Part shown: positions 8,219-16,904 of the stretch, piece by piece | Position numbering within the stretch: the stretch's first letter is position 1 | How the letters are laid out: every line of letters begins with the position of its first letter | Source: an uncultured Collinsella sp. | GTDB lineage: Bacteria > Actinomycetota > Coriobacteriia > Coriobacteriales > Coriobacteriaceae | Assembly: GCA_900768435.1 (NCBI GenBank) | Contig: CAAGCW010000010.1 | Coordinates: forward strand, 1-53,454 | Direction: 5' to 3' | Length of the DNA: 53,454 bases | Made by a program: the position numbers and the translations under genes | Notes under the pieces: generated by a model | What the model was told of the DNA's origin: nothing | The model's database searches: none | Seen by the model: the letters and a program-made list of their open reading frames with translations, nothing else

Positions 8219-8255
8219 CGAGCGGGGCACGGTCACGTACTGTGCCCCGCTTTTT
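8219..8255. terminator. Bidirectional terminator between convergent genes
   Basis: Ten-bp arms AGCGGGGCAC (8221-8230) and GTGCCCCGCT (8242-8251), with TTTTT after the right arm and, on the other strand, TGTTTTATT after the left arm. It serves the small gene on + and the DUF389 gene on -. Confidence 0.9.
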
Positions 8256-8316
8256 GTTCGTGTCTGCGTCGCGTCTGCGCCACGTCGTGGCCTGCGCCCT
8301 GCGCCTGCGCTCTGCA

Positions 8317-9456
8317 TCACTTCACATCAAACTCTACGCGATCGAGTTCGGGTACGTTGAGGTCGATGAGCTTGCGGGCGACGTGGCGGTCGTGCGCCCC
8401 GAGCGCCTCGCTTGTCGTTACGTGGGCGACAATCTCACGCTCGACAAGGCCTTCATCGTTGCCCTCGGTGGCCGAGGTCTCGACGGCGACGGTGTAATCC
8501 TTAAAGCCCGGCAGCACCGCGGCAAGCTCGCGCGTGGTCTCGGTGACGCCGTAGCCGTCCTGCACGCCGGCCTGCGCCGAGCCAATGGAGTTTGCGGTCA
8601 TAACGATGCAGGGGATGGCAAAGATTAGCGTGCCCACGATGATGCGTCGGCGTACCTTGCGCGAAAGCTCGTCGACCTCGGCATCCTCCTCGGCGGTTAC
8701 AATGCCGTCGCCGTTGAGGTCACGCTTGAGCGGTACACGTAAAAGAAGCAGCACGGCTTCGGCCGCCAGTGCGATAAAGACGACGTTGATGCCAAACTCG
8801 TAGAGCGCCGAGAGGAACAGCGACCCGCTTGCGATGGCGATGCCATAACCCGCCGCGCACAGGGGCGGCATGAGCGCGGTCGCCACGGCCACGCCGGCGA
8901 TGAGCGTCGCGGGCTCCTGGTCGCGTGAGTTGCCCAGGCCTCCGGCAAAGCCGCCCGCGAGCGCGACGGCAAGGTCCCAGACGGTGGGTGTTGAGTTATC
9001 GATGATGGCGGCCGTGGTGGTGCCGAGCGGCGAGAGCTTAAAGTACAGCGTGGACGTGATCAGGCAAAAGGCCATCTGCAGCGCGAGGCCGGCGATGGCC
9101 TCGACGGTAATCTCGCGGTCGAGCGTGGCGATGCCATATGCCATGGCAAGGACCGATCCCATGAGCGGGCAGATGAGCATGGCGCCGACGATGGCGATGT
9201 CCGAGTCGATATCGAGGCCGATGCTCGCGATGAGCATGGCGATGATGAGGATGCACAGGTGCGAACCGGTCAGGCGCGCCCCGTTTACAAAGCGCTTGCG
9301 AATCACGTGATAGGGTGCGCGACCCTCGCGGATGTTGAACGCGCGCCTTAGGAAGCGCGTGGCCTCGTCGGCGGCCTTGGTGTGAAAGGGCCGAATGTCA
9401 TGGCGCCGATGATGGCGCTCGCGCAGTCGCTTGAGCTGTTGTTTATCGAGTTCCAT
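8317..9456 (-). CDS. DUF389-family (TIGR00341-like) membrane protein
   Basis: 379 residues from the ATG at 9456, preceded by GAGGTG; an in-frame GTG two codons earlier overlaps that ribosome-binding site and is less likely. A basic N-terminus (about 60 residues, His/Arg rich) leads into a hydrophobic region, about residues 65-290, carrying the family's conserved stretches (AIVGAMLICPLMGSVLA, then LGNSRDQEPATLIAGVAVATALMPP in pieces at about 170-195). The last ~90 residues form a soluble tail. DUF389 proteins are widespread polytopic membrane proteins with no agreed function. It faces the OPT transporter gene upstream on the same strand but is separated from it by a terminator. Confidence 0.85.
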   Translation of the reverse strand: MELDKQQLKRLRERHHRRHDIRPFHTKAADEATRFLRRAFNIREGRAPYHVIRKRFVNGARLTGSHLCILIIAMLIASIGLDIDSDIAIVGAMLICPLMGSVLAMAYGIATLDREITVEAIAGLALQMAFCLITSTLYFKLSPLGTTTAAIIDNSTPTVWDLAVALAGGFAGGLGNSRDQEPATLIAGVAVATALMPPLCAAGYGIAIASGSLFLSALYEFGINVVFIALAAEAVLLLLRVPLKRDLNGDGIVTAEEDAEVDELSRKVRRRIIVGTLIFAIPCIVMTANSIGSAQAGVQDGYGVTETTRELAAVLPGFKDYTVAVETSATEGNDEGLVEREIVAHVTTSEALGAHDRHVARKLIDLNVPELDRVEFDVK

Positions 9457-9608
9457 GTTCACCTCGTATTGCCGCAGGAACGCGGGCGTGTTCGCAGCAT
9501 GTACTCTACACCCTGACGGGTGGGGTGGTCATCTTGGCGTGGAACTTAGACGGGCAGGCAATCAGAAGCGCGTCAAAGGCAGTTGCGGCCGAGGGTTTCG
9601 GTAGACAC

Positions 9609-9645
9609 AAAAAAGCGCGGGACCGGATTGGCTCCGATCCCGCGC
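9609..9645 (-). terminator. Terminator of the OPT transporter gene
   Basis: On the minus strand: 13-bp arms (9633-9645 / 9615-9627, one wobble pair), then six T's (9609-9614). Confidence 0.9.
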
Positions 9646-9671
9646 CCTATGTTGGTGCGTTGTTGTTCGGG

Positions 9672-11375
9672 CTACCCCAGCAGGCTCAAGCCGACGGAGA
9701 TGAACGCCAGGATAACGCCGACGATGGACTCGCCACCCAGCAGACCGCTGGCGACGACCAGGCCCTGCTCCTGGAAGGCGGCGTCCTTGGCGGCCTTCTC
9801 CTCGTCCGAAAGACCAGCGGTGGCATCACGATGTGCAACCCACTTGTCATAGGCGAGCTTGACGCAGGAGCCCAAGAAGGCCGTGAGCGACATGTAGAAC
9901 GGCAGGTACACGCCCAGACCGATCATCATGGCCGGAATACCGAGCCAGTACATGGCGATGCCGGCGATAAAGCCGCCTGCGAACCACGGCACGCTCGGGA
10001 TGCCCGAGACCATGGTGGCGACCACGCTTGCCTGCGCGGCCACGAAGCTCTTGTCGGGGCCAAAGGCGTCCGGACCGTAGGCGGTGACGAGCGCGACCAT
10101 GACGGCGGCGGCGACCAGGGCGCCCACGATGCCGCCGATAGCCTGGCCGATCCACTGCGCGCGCGGGTTGGTGCCCAGCACGGCGCCGGCCTTAAAGTCG
10201 TTCATGACGTCGCCCGCAAGACCGCACGCCACGGCCACGATGCCGGCGATAAAGAACAGCTTGACCTGTGCGAGCTGCGCGAAAGCCGCCACGATGAGCA
10301 TGACGATGAGGCCAAAGATCTCCATGGGGTCGATGCCCGTCTGGCCGCAGCTCTGTGCGCTCATGATGGTGGTGACAAAGGTGAACAGCGTGACGATGAC
10401 GGCCGGGACGGGGCCAAGGTCGAGCACGATGGCGATGACCACGGCGATGGCGGCGGCACCCAGGCCGATGATGCCGGCGTCGAGCTTAAGCGAGCCCGAG
10501 ATGAGCGACTGCTCGTCGGTGTCGGTGGAGCTGTCGGCGGCAAGACCGCGGACGATGCCGGCGACCTGCGGCAGGATGTCCTTGAGGACGACGGCGACGC
10601 CAAAGCCCATCATGAGACCCATTCCTAAGGACTTAACGATGCCCTGCGCGGTCACAACGTCGAACAGCCCGGCAGCGGTGCCGCCGACGATGATGCCAAA
10701 GTTGCCCAGCAGCGCGCCGGCAAACCAGAAGGCCACCGGGGCGAAGCCCACGAGGAAGCCGACGGAGAGCAGCATGGGCGAGTTGTAGATGCCAAAGGTC
10801 ACGCCGGGAATGTTGAGCGTGCACAGCATGCTGGGCACCACGCCCAGGGCGTCGCGCAGGACGCTGTAGATACCCGCCAGCGCCATGGAGCCAAAGAGCT
10901 GCTTGCCGGTCTTGCCGCCGGCTTCGGTCGCGCGCAGGGTCTGGGCTGCGGCGTTGCCGGTGGGAAACTCAAGCGCGGCGTCCACGATAAAGTGACGGTG
11001 GATGAGCGCTGTGGCCAGCAGGCCCAGGATGGTGCCGGCGAGTGCCACGATAAACATGTCGAGCCAGCTGATCTGGTCGGCATAGCCCAGCATCCAGGCG
11101 CCCGGGATGGTAAACGCCAGGCCGCCGGCGACCATGGCGCCCGCGGACATGATGGTGTGGGTGACGTTGGCCTCGTTGAGGCTGGCGTTGCCCATGAGCT
11201 TGAGGAAAAACAGCGAGATGACGGCGGCAAAGACGATCGGCCAGGGAAGCGCGCCCATTTTGAGCGCCGTGTAGGCCGAGCTTGCCGTGATGATCACGCA
11301 GCCAAGGACGCCGATGACGACGCCGCGCAGCGTGAGTTGCCCGCGCATCGAGGCACGGTTCGAGGGATTGCTCAT
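9672..11375 (-). CDS. OPT-family (oligopeptide-type) transporter
   Basis: 567 residues, starting MSNPSNRASMRGQLTLRG behind AAGGAG. Almost the whole chain is hydrophobic, with roughly 14-16 membrane segments. It shows OPT-family traits: an early STAYTALKMG-like segment (here SSAYTALKMGALPWPI), NEANVTHTIMSAGAM, a conserved GNAAAQTLRA stretch and the late FYMSLTAFLGS segment. Prokaryotic OPT members import oligopeptides or metal chelates; the substrate cannot be told from sequence. It is transcribed alone, away from coaX, and the shared 190-bp intergenic region has mirrored AGTATA / TATACT hexamers (11486-11491 and 11535-11540) that suit divergent promoters. Confidence 0.88.
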   Translation of the reverse strand: MSNPSNRASMRGQLTLRGVVIGVLGCVIITASSAYTALKMGALPWPIVFAAVISLFFLKLMGNASLNEANVTHTIMSAGAMVAGGLAFTIPGAWMLGYADQISWLDMFIVALAGTILGLLATALIHRHFIVDAALEFPTGNAAAQTLRATEAGGKTGKQLFGSMALAGIYSVLRDALGVVPSMLCTLNIPGVTFGIYNSPMLLSVGFLVGFAPVAFWFAGALLGNFGIIVGGTAAGLFDVVTAQGIVKSLGMGLMMGFGVAVVLKDILPQVAGIVRGLAADSSTDTDEQSLISGSLKLDAGIIGLGAAAIAVVIAIVLDLGPVPAVIVTLFTFVTTIMSAQSCGQTGIDPMEIFGLIVMLIVAAFAQLAQVKLFFIAGIVAVACGLAGDVMNDFKAGAVLGTNPRAQWIGQAIGGIVGALVAAAVMVALVTAYGPDAFGPDKSFVAAQASVVATMVSGIPSVPWFAGGFIAGIAMYWLGIPAMMIGLGVYLPFYMSLTAFLGSCVKLAYDKWVAHRDATAGLSDEEKAAKDAAFQEQGLVVASGLLGGESIVGVILAFISVGLSLLG

Positions 11376-11567
11376 ATAGAACTCCTTTGCGTATATCCGC
11401 TTCCCCCGGGAGCGCCGCTACGGATACGGCGCGGGAAGTCGGGTTACCAAGGACCGCCGCGTGAGCTCGCGCACGGCCGCGCATCAGTATAGCCGCAAGC
11501 TAGTCATTTTGGGATGACTGGTTTAGGTAGGCGATATACTGCTGGGCAGACGAAAGGAGCGCCGACG

Positions 11568-12419
11568 ATGCTTAATGGGTGCGCATATATATTGACGGTC
11601 GACGTGGGCAATACGTTCATTCGCTTTGGCCTGTTTGCAGAGGATTCGGCCGCGGCGCAGGAATGTCCGCTTGCGACGTGCGAGATCACGACGCCGTCGA
11701 GCATTACGGCTGACGAAGCGCGCATGCGTCTCGTGCAGGTCATGGCCGCACTGGCGGCCGATGCGGGCATGCCGGGTGCGCTTGTGCCCGCAGCCGCAGT
11801 GCTGAGTTGCGTGGTGCCGGCGCTCGAGCGCCCGTGGAAGGCGGCGCTTTCCCGCACCTGCACGGGACGCGTGCTCACCGTGGGGCCGGGCCTCAAGACC
11901 GGCATGCCCGTACACTACGACGATCCGGCCGAGATCGGCCCCGACCGCATCGCCGACGCCGTGGCGGCCCGTGCCGTCTACGGCTCTCCCTGCATCGTGA
12001 TCGACTTGGGTACGACGACCAATATCGAGGTCATCGACGCGCACGGTACCTTTGTGGGCGGCGTCATCGCGCCGGGTCTGGCGCTCGGCGCCCGCTCGCT
12101 TTCGGCCGCTGCGGCGCGTCTGCCGCAGGTCGAGCCCTCGGCACCGACGCATGTAATCGGCCGCAACACGCGCGAGGCCATGCGCTCGGGCGTGGTCTTG
12201 GGCGAGGTAGCCCGCATCGACGGCATGCTCGACATGGTGCTCGCCGAGATGCGCTCGACCAAGGCGGCTGGGGAGGGTGGCGTGCCCATCGTCATCACCG
12301 GCGACGATGCCGAGGTGCTCGCGGCGTTGGTCGGTCACAGCCTGACGGTTGACGACGCGCTGACGCTGCGGGGTCTCGCCGAGCTCTACCGCATCAACCA
12401 AAAGCCCCGCCGCGTGTAA
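11568..12419 (+). CDS. coaX: Type III pantothenate kinase
   Basis: 283 residues from ATG 11568, with GAAAGGAGC 9 bp before it; an upstream in-frame ATG at 11514 lacks a ribosome-binding site. First step of coenzyme A synthesis: ATP-dependent phosphorylation of pantothenate in the cytoplasm. Type III signatures are present: the phosphate loop DVGNT (residues 11-15), GPDRIADAVAA (about 122-132), VIDLGTTTNIEVID and GGVIAPGLALGARSL. It is some 25 residues longer than the usual ~255, mainly through small Ala/Gly-rich insertions. A -10-like TATACT lies at 11535-11540, and a strong hairpin follows the stop codon. Confidence 0.95.
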   Translation: MLNGCAYILTVDVGNTFIRFGLFAEDSAAAQECPLATCEITTPSSITADEARMRLVQVMAALAADAGMPGALVPAAAVLSCVVPALERPWKAALSRTCTGRVLTVGPGLKTGMPVHYDDPAEIGPDRIADAVAARAVYGSPCIVIDLGTTTNIEVIDAHGTFVGGVIAPGLALGARSLSAAAARLPQVEPSAPTHVIGRNTREAMRSGVVLGEVARIDGMLDMVLAEMRSTKAAGEGGVPIVITGDDAEVLAALVGHSLTVDDALTLRGLAELYRINQKPRRV

Positions 12420-12456
12420 AGGTGGGGGCGTCGGTGGGACAAACGCCCCCACCTTT
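12418..12456. terminator. Hairpin terminator after coaX
   Basis: Fourteen-bp perfect arms AAAGGTGGGGGCGT / ACGCCCCCACCTTT, the left arm starting inside the coaX stop codon. The only T's are the last three bases of the arm. Confidence 0.75.
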
Positions 12457-12503
12457 CACCTGCTACAATGGGTCAAACTATTGCGATTACGGAGGTGTCT
12501 GCC

Positions 12504-13028
12504 ATGTCGGACGATCTTCATCAAACTTCGTCAGGCAAGCGCCTGGACGTCATTAGCTGGGACGAGTTCTTTATGAGCGTGGCCATCGCCGCGCAGCGCC
12601 GCAGTAAGGACCCCAACACGCAGGTGGGCGCGTGCATCGCCAGCACCAACCACCGCATCCTTTCGGTGGGCTACAACGGTACGCCCTCGGCGCTCAACGA
12701 CGACTTTTTCCCGTGGGGCACGAGCGACGACCCGTTGCAGGACAAGCACAACTACGTGGTGCATGCCGAGGCAAACGCCGTGCTCAACTACCGTGGCTCG
12801 CTCAAAGATCTTGAGGGTTCCACGGTCTACGTCACGCTGTTCCCGTGCCACGACTGCGCCAAGATTTTGGCGCAGGTGGGCGTGGGCGAGGTTGTCTACC
12901 TGGACAACAAGTACGCCGACACCGATGACGGACGCATCAGCCGCCGCATCCTCGACTCCTGCGGCATCAGCTACCGCCAGGTTATCGTCGATGTTCACAT
13001 CGGCACCGAGGGGCAGGCTCAGCAGTAG
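12504..13028 (+). CDS. Deoxycytidylate (dCMP) deaminase, ComEB-like
   Basis: 174 residues from ATG 12504, chosen because GGAGGTG at 12491-12497 sits 6 bp before it; the upstream ATG at 12468 has none. Zinc-dependent deaminase that turns dCMP into dUMP, feeding thymidylate synthesis. The zinc and catalytic residues are visible: HAE at 87-89 and PCHDC with C115 and C118. RSKDPNTQVGACI (about 33-45) and the insert between the GYNG turn and HAE match the dCMP-deaminase branch rather than cytidine deaminases. The gene stands alone between coaX and the NifU gene. Confidence 0.93.
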   Translation: MSDDLHQTSSGKRLDVISWDEFFMSVAIAAQRRSKDPNTQVGACIASTNHRILSVGYNGTPSALNDDFFPWGTSDDPLQDKHNYVVHAEANAVLNYRGSLKDLEGSTVYVTLFPCHDCAKILAQVGVGEVVYLDNKYADTDDGRISRRILDSCGISYRQVIVDVHIGTEGQAQQ

Positions 13029-13200
13029 CGCGTGGCAACGCCAGCTGGCAACAAAAGGCAGCCAAAAGAGCCCCGTCCCAAATTGACTACTCGTGAAAGT
13101 CGCGTCTGCGCGCATGGACGGCTCGTGAGCGGGTACACGGCTGTAGTAACATAGCTTCTGTCCGCGGGCGCGCCCGCGTAATTGTGAGAAAGGAGCCCCT

Positions 13201-13479
13201 GTGGCTGTTAACGAAGAGCTGCTTAAGAAGGTTCTTGAAGAGATTCGCCCCAACCTGCAGGCCGACGGCGGCGATATGGAGTATGTGGGCGTTGACGACG
13301 AGGGCGTCGTCAAACTGGAGCTGCAGGGCGCTTGCGCCGGCTGCCCCATGAGCTCGCTGACCCTGTCCATGGGTATTGAGCGCATCCTGAAGGAGCATGT
13401 GCCCGGCGTTACCCGTGTCGAGCAGGTCAATGCCTCCGGCGAGACCGACGACCTGTACGACGAGTACGCGCCGTTCTAA
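13201..13479 (+). CDS. NifU C-terminal domain protein (Fe-S scaffold/carrier)
   Basis: 92 residues, GTG start at 13201 with AAAGGAG 7 bp upstream. It consists of the Nfu/NifU C-terminal domain alone: EEIRPNLQADGGDMEYV, then the CxxC pair C45-AG-C48 (GACAGCPMSS) that binds a transferable Fe-S cluster, and the LSMGIERILKEHVPGV helix. Such proteins deliver clusters to client enzymes, and the Fe-S-dependent dehydratase activase in this window is the kind of client that needs them. The last dozen residues (ETDDLYDEYAPF) are acidic. A GC-rich hairpin follows. Confidence 0.93.
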   Translation: MAVNEELLKKVLEEIRPNLQADGGDMEYVGVDDEGVVKLELQGACAGCPMSSLTLSMGIERILKEHVPGVTRVEQVNASGETDDLYDEYAPF

Positions 13480-13528
13480 GATGCGAAAGCTGCGGACGGC
13501 ATACTCCGCATAGACGTTACGCCCAAAT

Positions 13529-13565
13529 ATGCGGCTGCGAGCGTAAGGCCCGCGGCCGCATTTGT
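13529..13565 (+). terminator. Terminator after the NifU-like gene
   Basis: Eleven-bp arms 13529-13539 / 13551-13561 (one G-T pair), then TTTGT. The lgt ribosome-binding site starts 12 bp later. Confidence 0.7.
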
Positions 13566-13588
13566 ATGTAGGGAGTAGGAGGGTCGAC

Positions 13589-14410
13589 ATGCTCAACGAC
13601 TTCTACCATATGCTTGATCCCGTCGCGATTTCGGCGGGGCCCATCACGATTTACTGGTATGGTCTGGCCTATGTGGTCGGTGCCCTGCTCACGGCGGTCG
13701 TCATGTACCGCACGCAGCGTCGCTGGGGCTTTAGCATCACGATTGACGACCTGACGAGTGTCGTGGTCGGCGTGGTCTTTGGCCTTATCATTGGCGCCCG
13801 TCTGTTCTACGTCATCTTTTACGGCGACGGCTACTACTGGGCGCACCCGCTCGAGATCTTTGCCACCAACGAGGGCGGCATGAGCTTCCACGGTGGCCTG
13901 GTCGGCGGCATCTTGGGCGGCATCATCGTGTGCCGCATGTATAAGCTCGATGCATGGACGTTGGCCGATCTTGCCGTCATTGGCGCTCCGCTGGCCTTGT
14001 GCCTGGGACGCTGCGCCAACTTTGTCAACGGTGAGCTGTGGGGCAAGCCGACCGATCTGCCCTGGGGCGTGGTCTTCGGTGGCACCGCGGGCGATATGTC
14101 GCGTCACCCCTCCCAGCTCTACGAGGCATTTCTTGAGGGCATTGTGCTCTTTTGCATTCTGCAGGTGCTCAGCCGCAAAAAGCCGCTGCTGCCCCAGGGC
14201 ACGTTTATGGGCGTGTTTGTGATGGGTTACGGCATCGTCCGCTTCCTCATTGAGTTTGTGCGTGTGCCCGATGCGCAGCTGGGCTATCTGCTGGGCGGCG
14301 TCATCACGATGGGTCAGCTGCTGAGCCTTCCGCTCGTGATCGCCGGCCTGGCGCTCATCATCTTCGCCCGACACCGCAATCGACCCCAGCGCATCTATCT
14401 CGACGCCTAA
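13589..14410 (+). CDS. lgt: Phosphatidylglycerol:prolipoprotein diacylglyceryl transferase
   Basis: 273 residues from ATG 13589, behind AGGAGGG at 13577-13583 (an earlier in-frame ATG at 13562 lies over the terminator). Lgt attaches diacylglycerol from phosphatidylglycerol to the lipobox Cys of prelipoproteins, on the outer face of the membrane. About seven membrane segments; signature residues include FHGGLVGG near residue 100 and GRCANFVNGELWGKPTD near 140, whose Arg, Asn and Glu are essential in the family, followed by RHPSQLYEA. Length is normal. A 14-bp perfect hairpin of the dispersed family starts 6 bp behind the stop codon. Confidence 0.96.
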   Translation: MLNDFYHMLDPVAISAGPITIYWYGLAYVVGALLTAVVMYRTQRRWGFSITIDDLTSVVVGVVFGLIIGARLFYVIFYGDGYYWAHPLEIFATNEGGMSFHGGLVGGILGGIIVCRMYKLDAWTLADLAVIGAPLALCLGRCANFVNGELWGKPTDLPWGVVFGGTAGDMSRHPSQLYEAFLEGIVLFCILQVLSRKKPLLPQGTFMGVFVMGYGIVRFLIEFVRVPDAQLGYLLGGVITMGQLLSLPLVIAGLALIIFARHRNRPQRIYLDA

Positions 14411-14416
14411 CCACCA

Positions 14417-14455
14417 AAACCACCACAAAGGGGACAGGCACCTTTGTGGTGGTTT
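14417..14455 (+). repeat. Dispersed 3' hairpin, GGGACAGG loop (copy 1)
   Basis: Perfect 14-bp arms AAACCACCACAAAG (14417-14430) and CTTTGTGGTGGTTT (14442-14455) enclose the loop GGGACAGGCAC. It starts 6 bp after the lgt stop. The arms differ from the other copies; the loop core is shared. Confidence 0.85.
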
Positions 14456-14480
14456 GCTGGGCAGCGATGACAGAACAATA

Positions 14481-14534
14481 ACGTTTCCCCAGATAAAACC
14501 TGCCAAAATAAACCTGTCCCTTTTTGGCAGGTTT
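14481..14534 (-). repeat. Dispersed hairpin, long form, inverted (copy 2)
   Basis: On the minus strand: arms AACCTGCCAAAA / TTTTGGCAGGTT (perfect, 12 bp), loop AGGGACAGGTTTA, and a 3' flank TTATCTGGGGAAACGT that is shared with the copies at 19352 and 47539. It sits 20 bp upstream of the DUF6020-like gene and antisense to it. Confidence 0.85.
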
Positions 14535-14553
14535 CTAGAAAGGCTTTCGGACT

Positions 14554-16737
14554 GTGAAGGATTCCGATCTCTCCACAACGGCTGCGCGCGACGCTGCCCG
14601 CATCGTCTGGTTTAAGCGCTACCCCGCCAAGCAGACGCTCATCGCATTTCTGCTCGCGCTGTTGGCGACCACGGCGTTTTCCATCGATCCCGCCCCGGTG
14701 TCGAGCAACGCAGTCTTGGCGATTGACCCCAAAGCCTCGGGCATGCTGTACGTGTGCTACGAGGTGCTCCTCTCGTTTGCCGGCCATACCGACGCGGTCA
14801 TGCTGTTTGCGCTTGCCTGCCTGCTCACGCTGCCGTTTCGCTACGTGTTCTTTGGCCGTGGCGACACCTGGCGCCCATCGATTATTCTGCCGTCGCTGTT
14901 CTTCGCCATCTGCATGGTGTTCGGCCGCAGCTACGACCTCACCGACTCGGCCGAGATTGTTCTTGGCGACAAGGCCCGCATCATCTGCGCCTGGATTGGC
15001 GGCGCGGGCTGGATGCTCCTAGCGATCGTGGCCTTCTATCTGGCTTTTGAGTGTCTAGATTGGCTGGGCTCTCGGCGCATCCCGTTTTCCGAGGCGCACT
15101 TTGGCCGTATATGGCGTGTGGCTCACGCCGTGCTCTCGGTCCATCCCTTTGCCGGGCCCTTCCTGGTGCTTATGATCGCCTGGGCGCCCACGCTCATCGC
15201 TTCGCTGCCCGGCCTTTTTATGGGAGATACGGGTGCGCAGATTCGCCAGTGGTTCAACTATCCCAACGGCACGAGCGACTACCTGCGCCTACTCAACCCC
15301 AACGTGCTGCTCAACGGGCATCATCCTGTAGTGCACACGGCCATTATCGGCTCGTGCGTTCAGCTGGGGCTTTCGCTGTTCAACAGCGCTAACGCGGGCC
15401 TCATCATCTATACCTGCGCTCAGTTTGTCATCACGGCTGCCTGCATGGCCTATTCCATCTCGTCGCTGCGCAAACTGGGCGTGAGCCTGCCGGTTCGCGG
15501 TGCGATCCTGCTGTTCTTTGCGTTTATGCCGATGTTCTCTAACTACGCGGTGTTGCTCACCAAAGACGTGCTCTTTGCCGACGCGTTTTTGGTGCTGCTG
15601 GTACAGACCGTCAAGCTCGTGGCATGTGGCTTGCCCCGTCGTGATGCCAATGCCGAGCGTGCGGGCGAACAGAGGCCCGTGCTCTTTGCGCGCCACGACT
15701 GGCTGTTGCTTGCGCTGGCTGCCATGGGTTCCACGTTTTTGCGCAATGGCGGTCTGGTCTTTCCGTTGGCGGCCTGCGTGATTGCGGCGGCGTTTTGCGC
15801 ATGGGATGTACATGTCGCCCGTCGTGCGGCTAAGCAGACGGGCACCGCGGTCTCATGCGCCACGCCGCGCTTCCGCTGGGTTGGCGTCCTCGCGGTGCTC
15901 GCACTCTGCCTTGCCTCTAATATGTACTTCACCAAGGTCTTTATGCCGGCGCACGACATCACGCCTGGTTCCAAGCGCGAAATCCTCTCGATTCCGTTCC
16001 AACAGACGGCTCGTTTCGTCCAAAAACACGACGGCCTCAACTCGGGCGTCAACCCCACGGTAAAGGAGGACGGCACCATCGTGGAGGCTCCTTGCGACGG
16101 CTTGGTGACCGACGAGGAGCGCGCCGTGATCGACCGGGTGCTCAAGTACGAGAATCTGGGCCGCCGTTACAACCCGGATAAGTCGGATGCCGTCAAGAAC
16201 TGCTTTAACGAGTACGCCTCGCAGGAGGACATCGCTGCCTATTTTGAGGTCTGGGCGCAGATGTTCAAAAAGGATCCCGAGTGCTATATCTCGGCGCTCA
16301 TCAATAACTACTATGGTTATTTTTATCCGAGCGCGCGCGATGCCTGGGTCTACAGCACGGCGCGCAGTGCCGAGATTATGGCGCGCCCCGATAATCTCAA
16401 GTACTTTGACTTCCATCCGGTCGATAGCAAGGTTGTGCGCTGGTGCGACCACCTGATCAACCTGTATCGCGTGGCAGTACAACGCATCCCGTTTATCTCG
16501 CTCACCATGAGCTCGGCCACCTATGTGTGGATTATGATCGCCGTGGTGGTCTACCTGCTGCGTCGTCATTCATGGCGTGCGCTGGCGATCTGGGTGCCGC
16601 TGTTGGGCGTGCTCGCCGTGTGCCTGATTGGTCCGTGCAACGGCTCGACCTACATGCGCTACCTGTATCCGGTCATCGCCTGCATGCCCTTCGCCATCGG
16701 CGCCACCGTCACCCGCAGTGACTTCCTCTGGTCCTAA
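14554..16737 (+). CDS. Large polytopic membrane protein, DUF6020-like
   Basis: 727 residues, GTG start at 14554 with AGAAAGG upstream. About 13 membrane segments: a cluster at residues 25-270, another from 280-480, and a final group from 655-715, with a ~170-residue extracytoplasmic loop between (about 480-650). Sequence traits that recall DUF6020 are PGLFMGDTGAQIRQWFNYP, the HHPVVHT segment, and LLTKDVLFADAF near residue 335. The architecture resembles GT-C glycosyltransferases acting on lipid-linked sugars, so a role in cell-surface glycan assembly is possible but unproven. It is flanked by dispersed hairpins on both sides. Confidence 0.7.
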   Translation: MKDSDLSTTAARDAARIVWFKRYPAKQTLIAFLLALLATTAFSIDPAPVSSNAVLAIDPKASGMLYVCYEVLLSFAGHTDAVMLFALACLLTLPFRYVFFGRGDTWRPSIILPSLFFAICMVFGRSYDLTDSAEIVLGDKARIICAWIGGAGWMLLAIVAFYLAFECLDWLGSRRIPFSEAHFGRIWRVAHAVLSVHPFAGPFLVLMIAWAPTLIASLPGLFMGDTGAQIRQWFNYPNGTSDYLRLLNPNVLLNGHHPVVHTAIIGSCVQLGLSLFNSANAGLIIYTCAQFVITAACMAYSISSLRKLGVSLPVRGAILLFFAFMPMFSNYAVLLTKDVLFADAFLVLLVQTVKLVACGLPRRDANAERAGEQRPVLFARHDWLLLALAAMGSTFLRNGGLVFPLAACVIAAAFCAWDVHVARRAAKQTGTAVSCATPRFRWVGVLAVLALCLASNMYFTKVFMPAHDITPGSKREILSIPFQQTARFVQKHDGLNSGVNPTVKEDGTIVEAPCDGLVTDEERAVIDRVLKYENLGRRYNPDKSDAVKNCFNEYASQEDIAAYFEVWAQMFKKDPECYISALINNYYGYFYPSARDAWVYSTARSAEIMARPDNLKYFDFHPVDSKVVRWCDHLINLYRVAVQRIPFISLTMSSATYVWIMIAVVVYLLRRHSWRALAIWVPLLGVLAVCLIGPCNGSTYMRYLYPVIACMPFAIGATVTRSDFLWS

Positions 16738-16739
16738 CC

Positions 16740-16773
16740 TGGTGCATTGGGGTCAGGTTTCTTTGCTGCACCA
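16740..16773 (+). repeat. Dispersed 3' hairpin, GGGGTCAGG loop (copy 3)
   Basis: Seven-bp arms TGGTGCA / TGCACCA around a 20-base loop containing GGGGTCAGGTTTCTTTG. It starts 2 bp after the stop of the DUF6020-like gene. Confidence 0.7.
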
Positions 16774-16904
16774 AAGGGGCCATCATCACGACGCCTTCAT
16801 TTTGGGGTTTATCTTGCAGGCCAGTAGGTATATCATAACGACGTTTGTTTATATTGCCCGAGCATCTGCGCTGGGCTTTAGGTCGAAACCGATAGGAGAC
16901 ACGT

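Noticed and set aside
12418..12456. Coenzyme A or other riboswitch near coaX
   Set aside because: The structure is a simple hairpin downstream of the gene, with no aptamer features.
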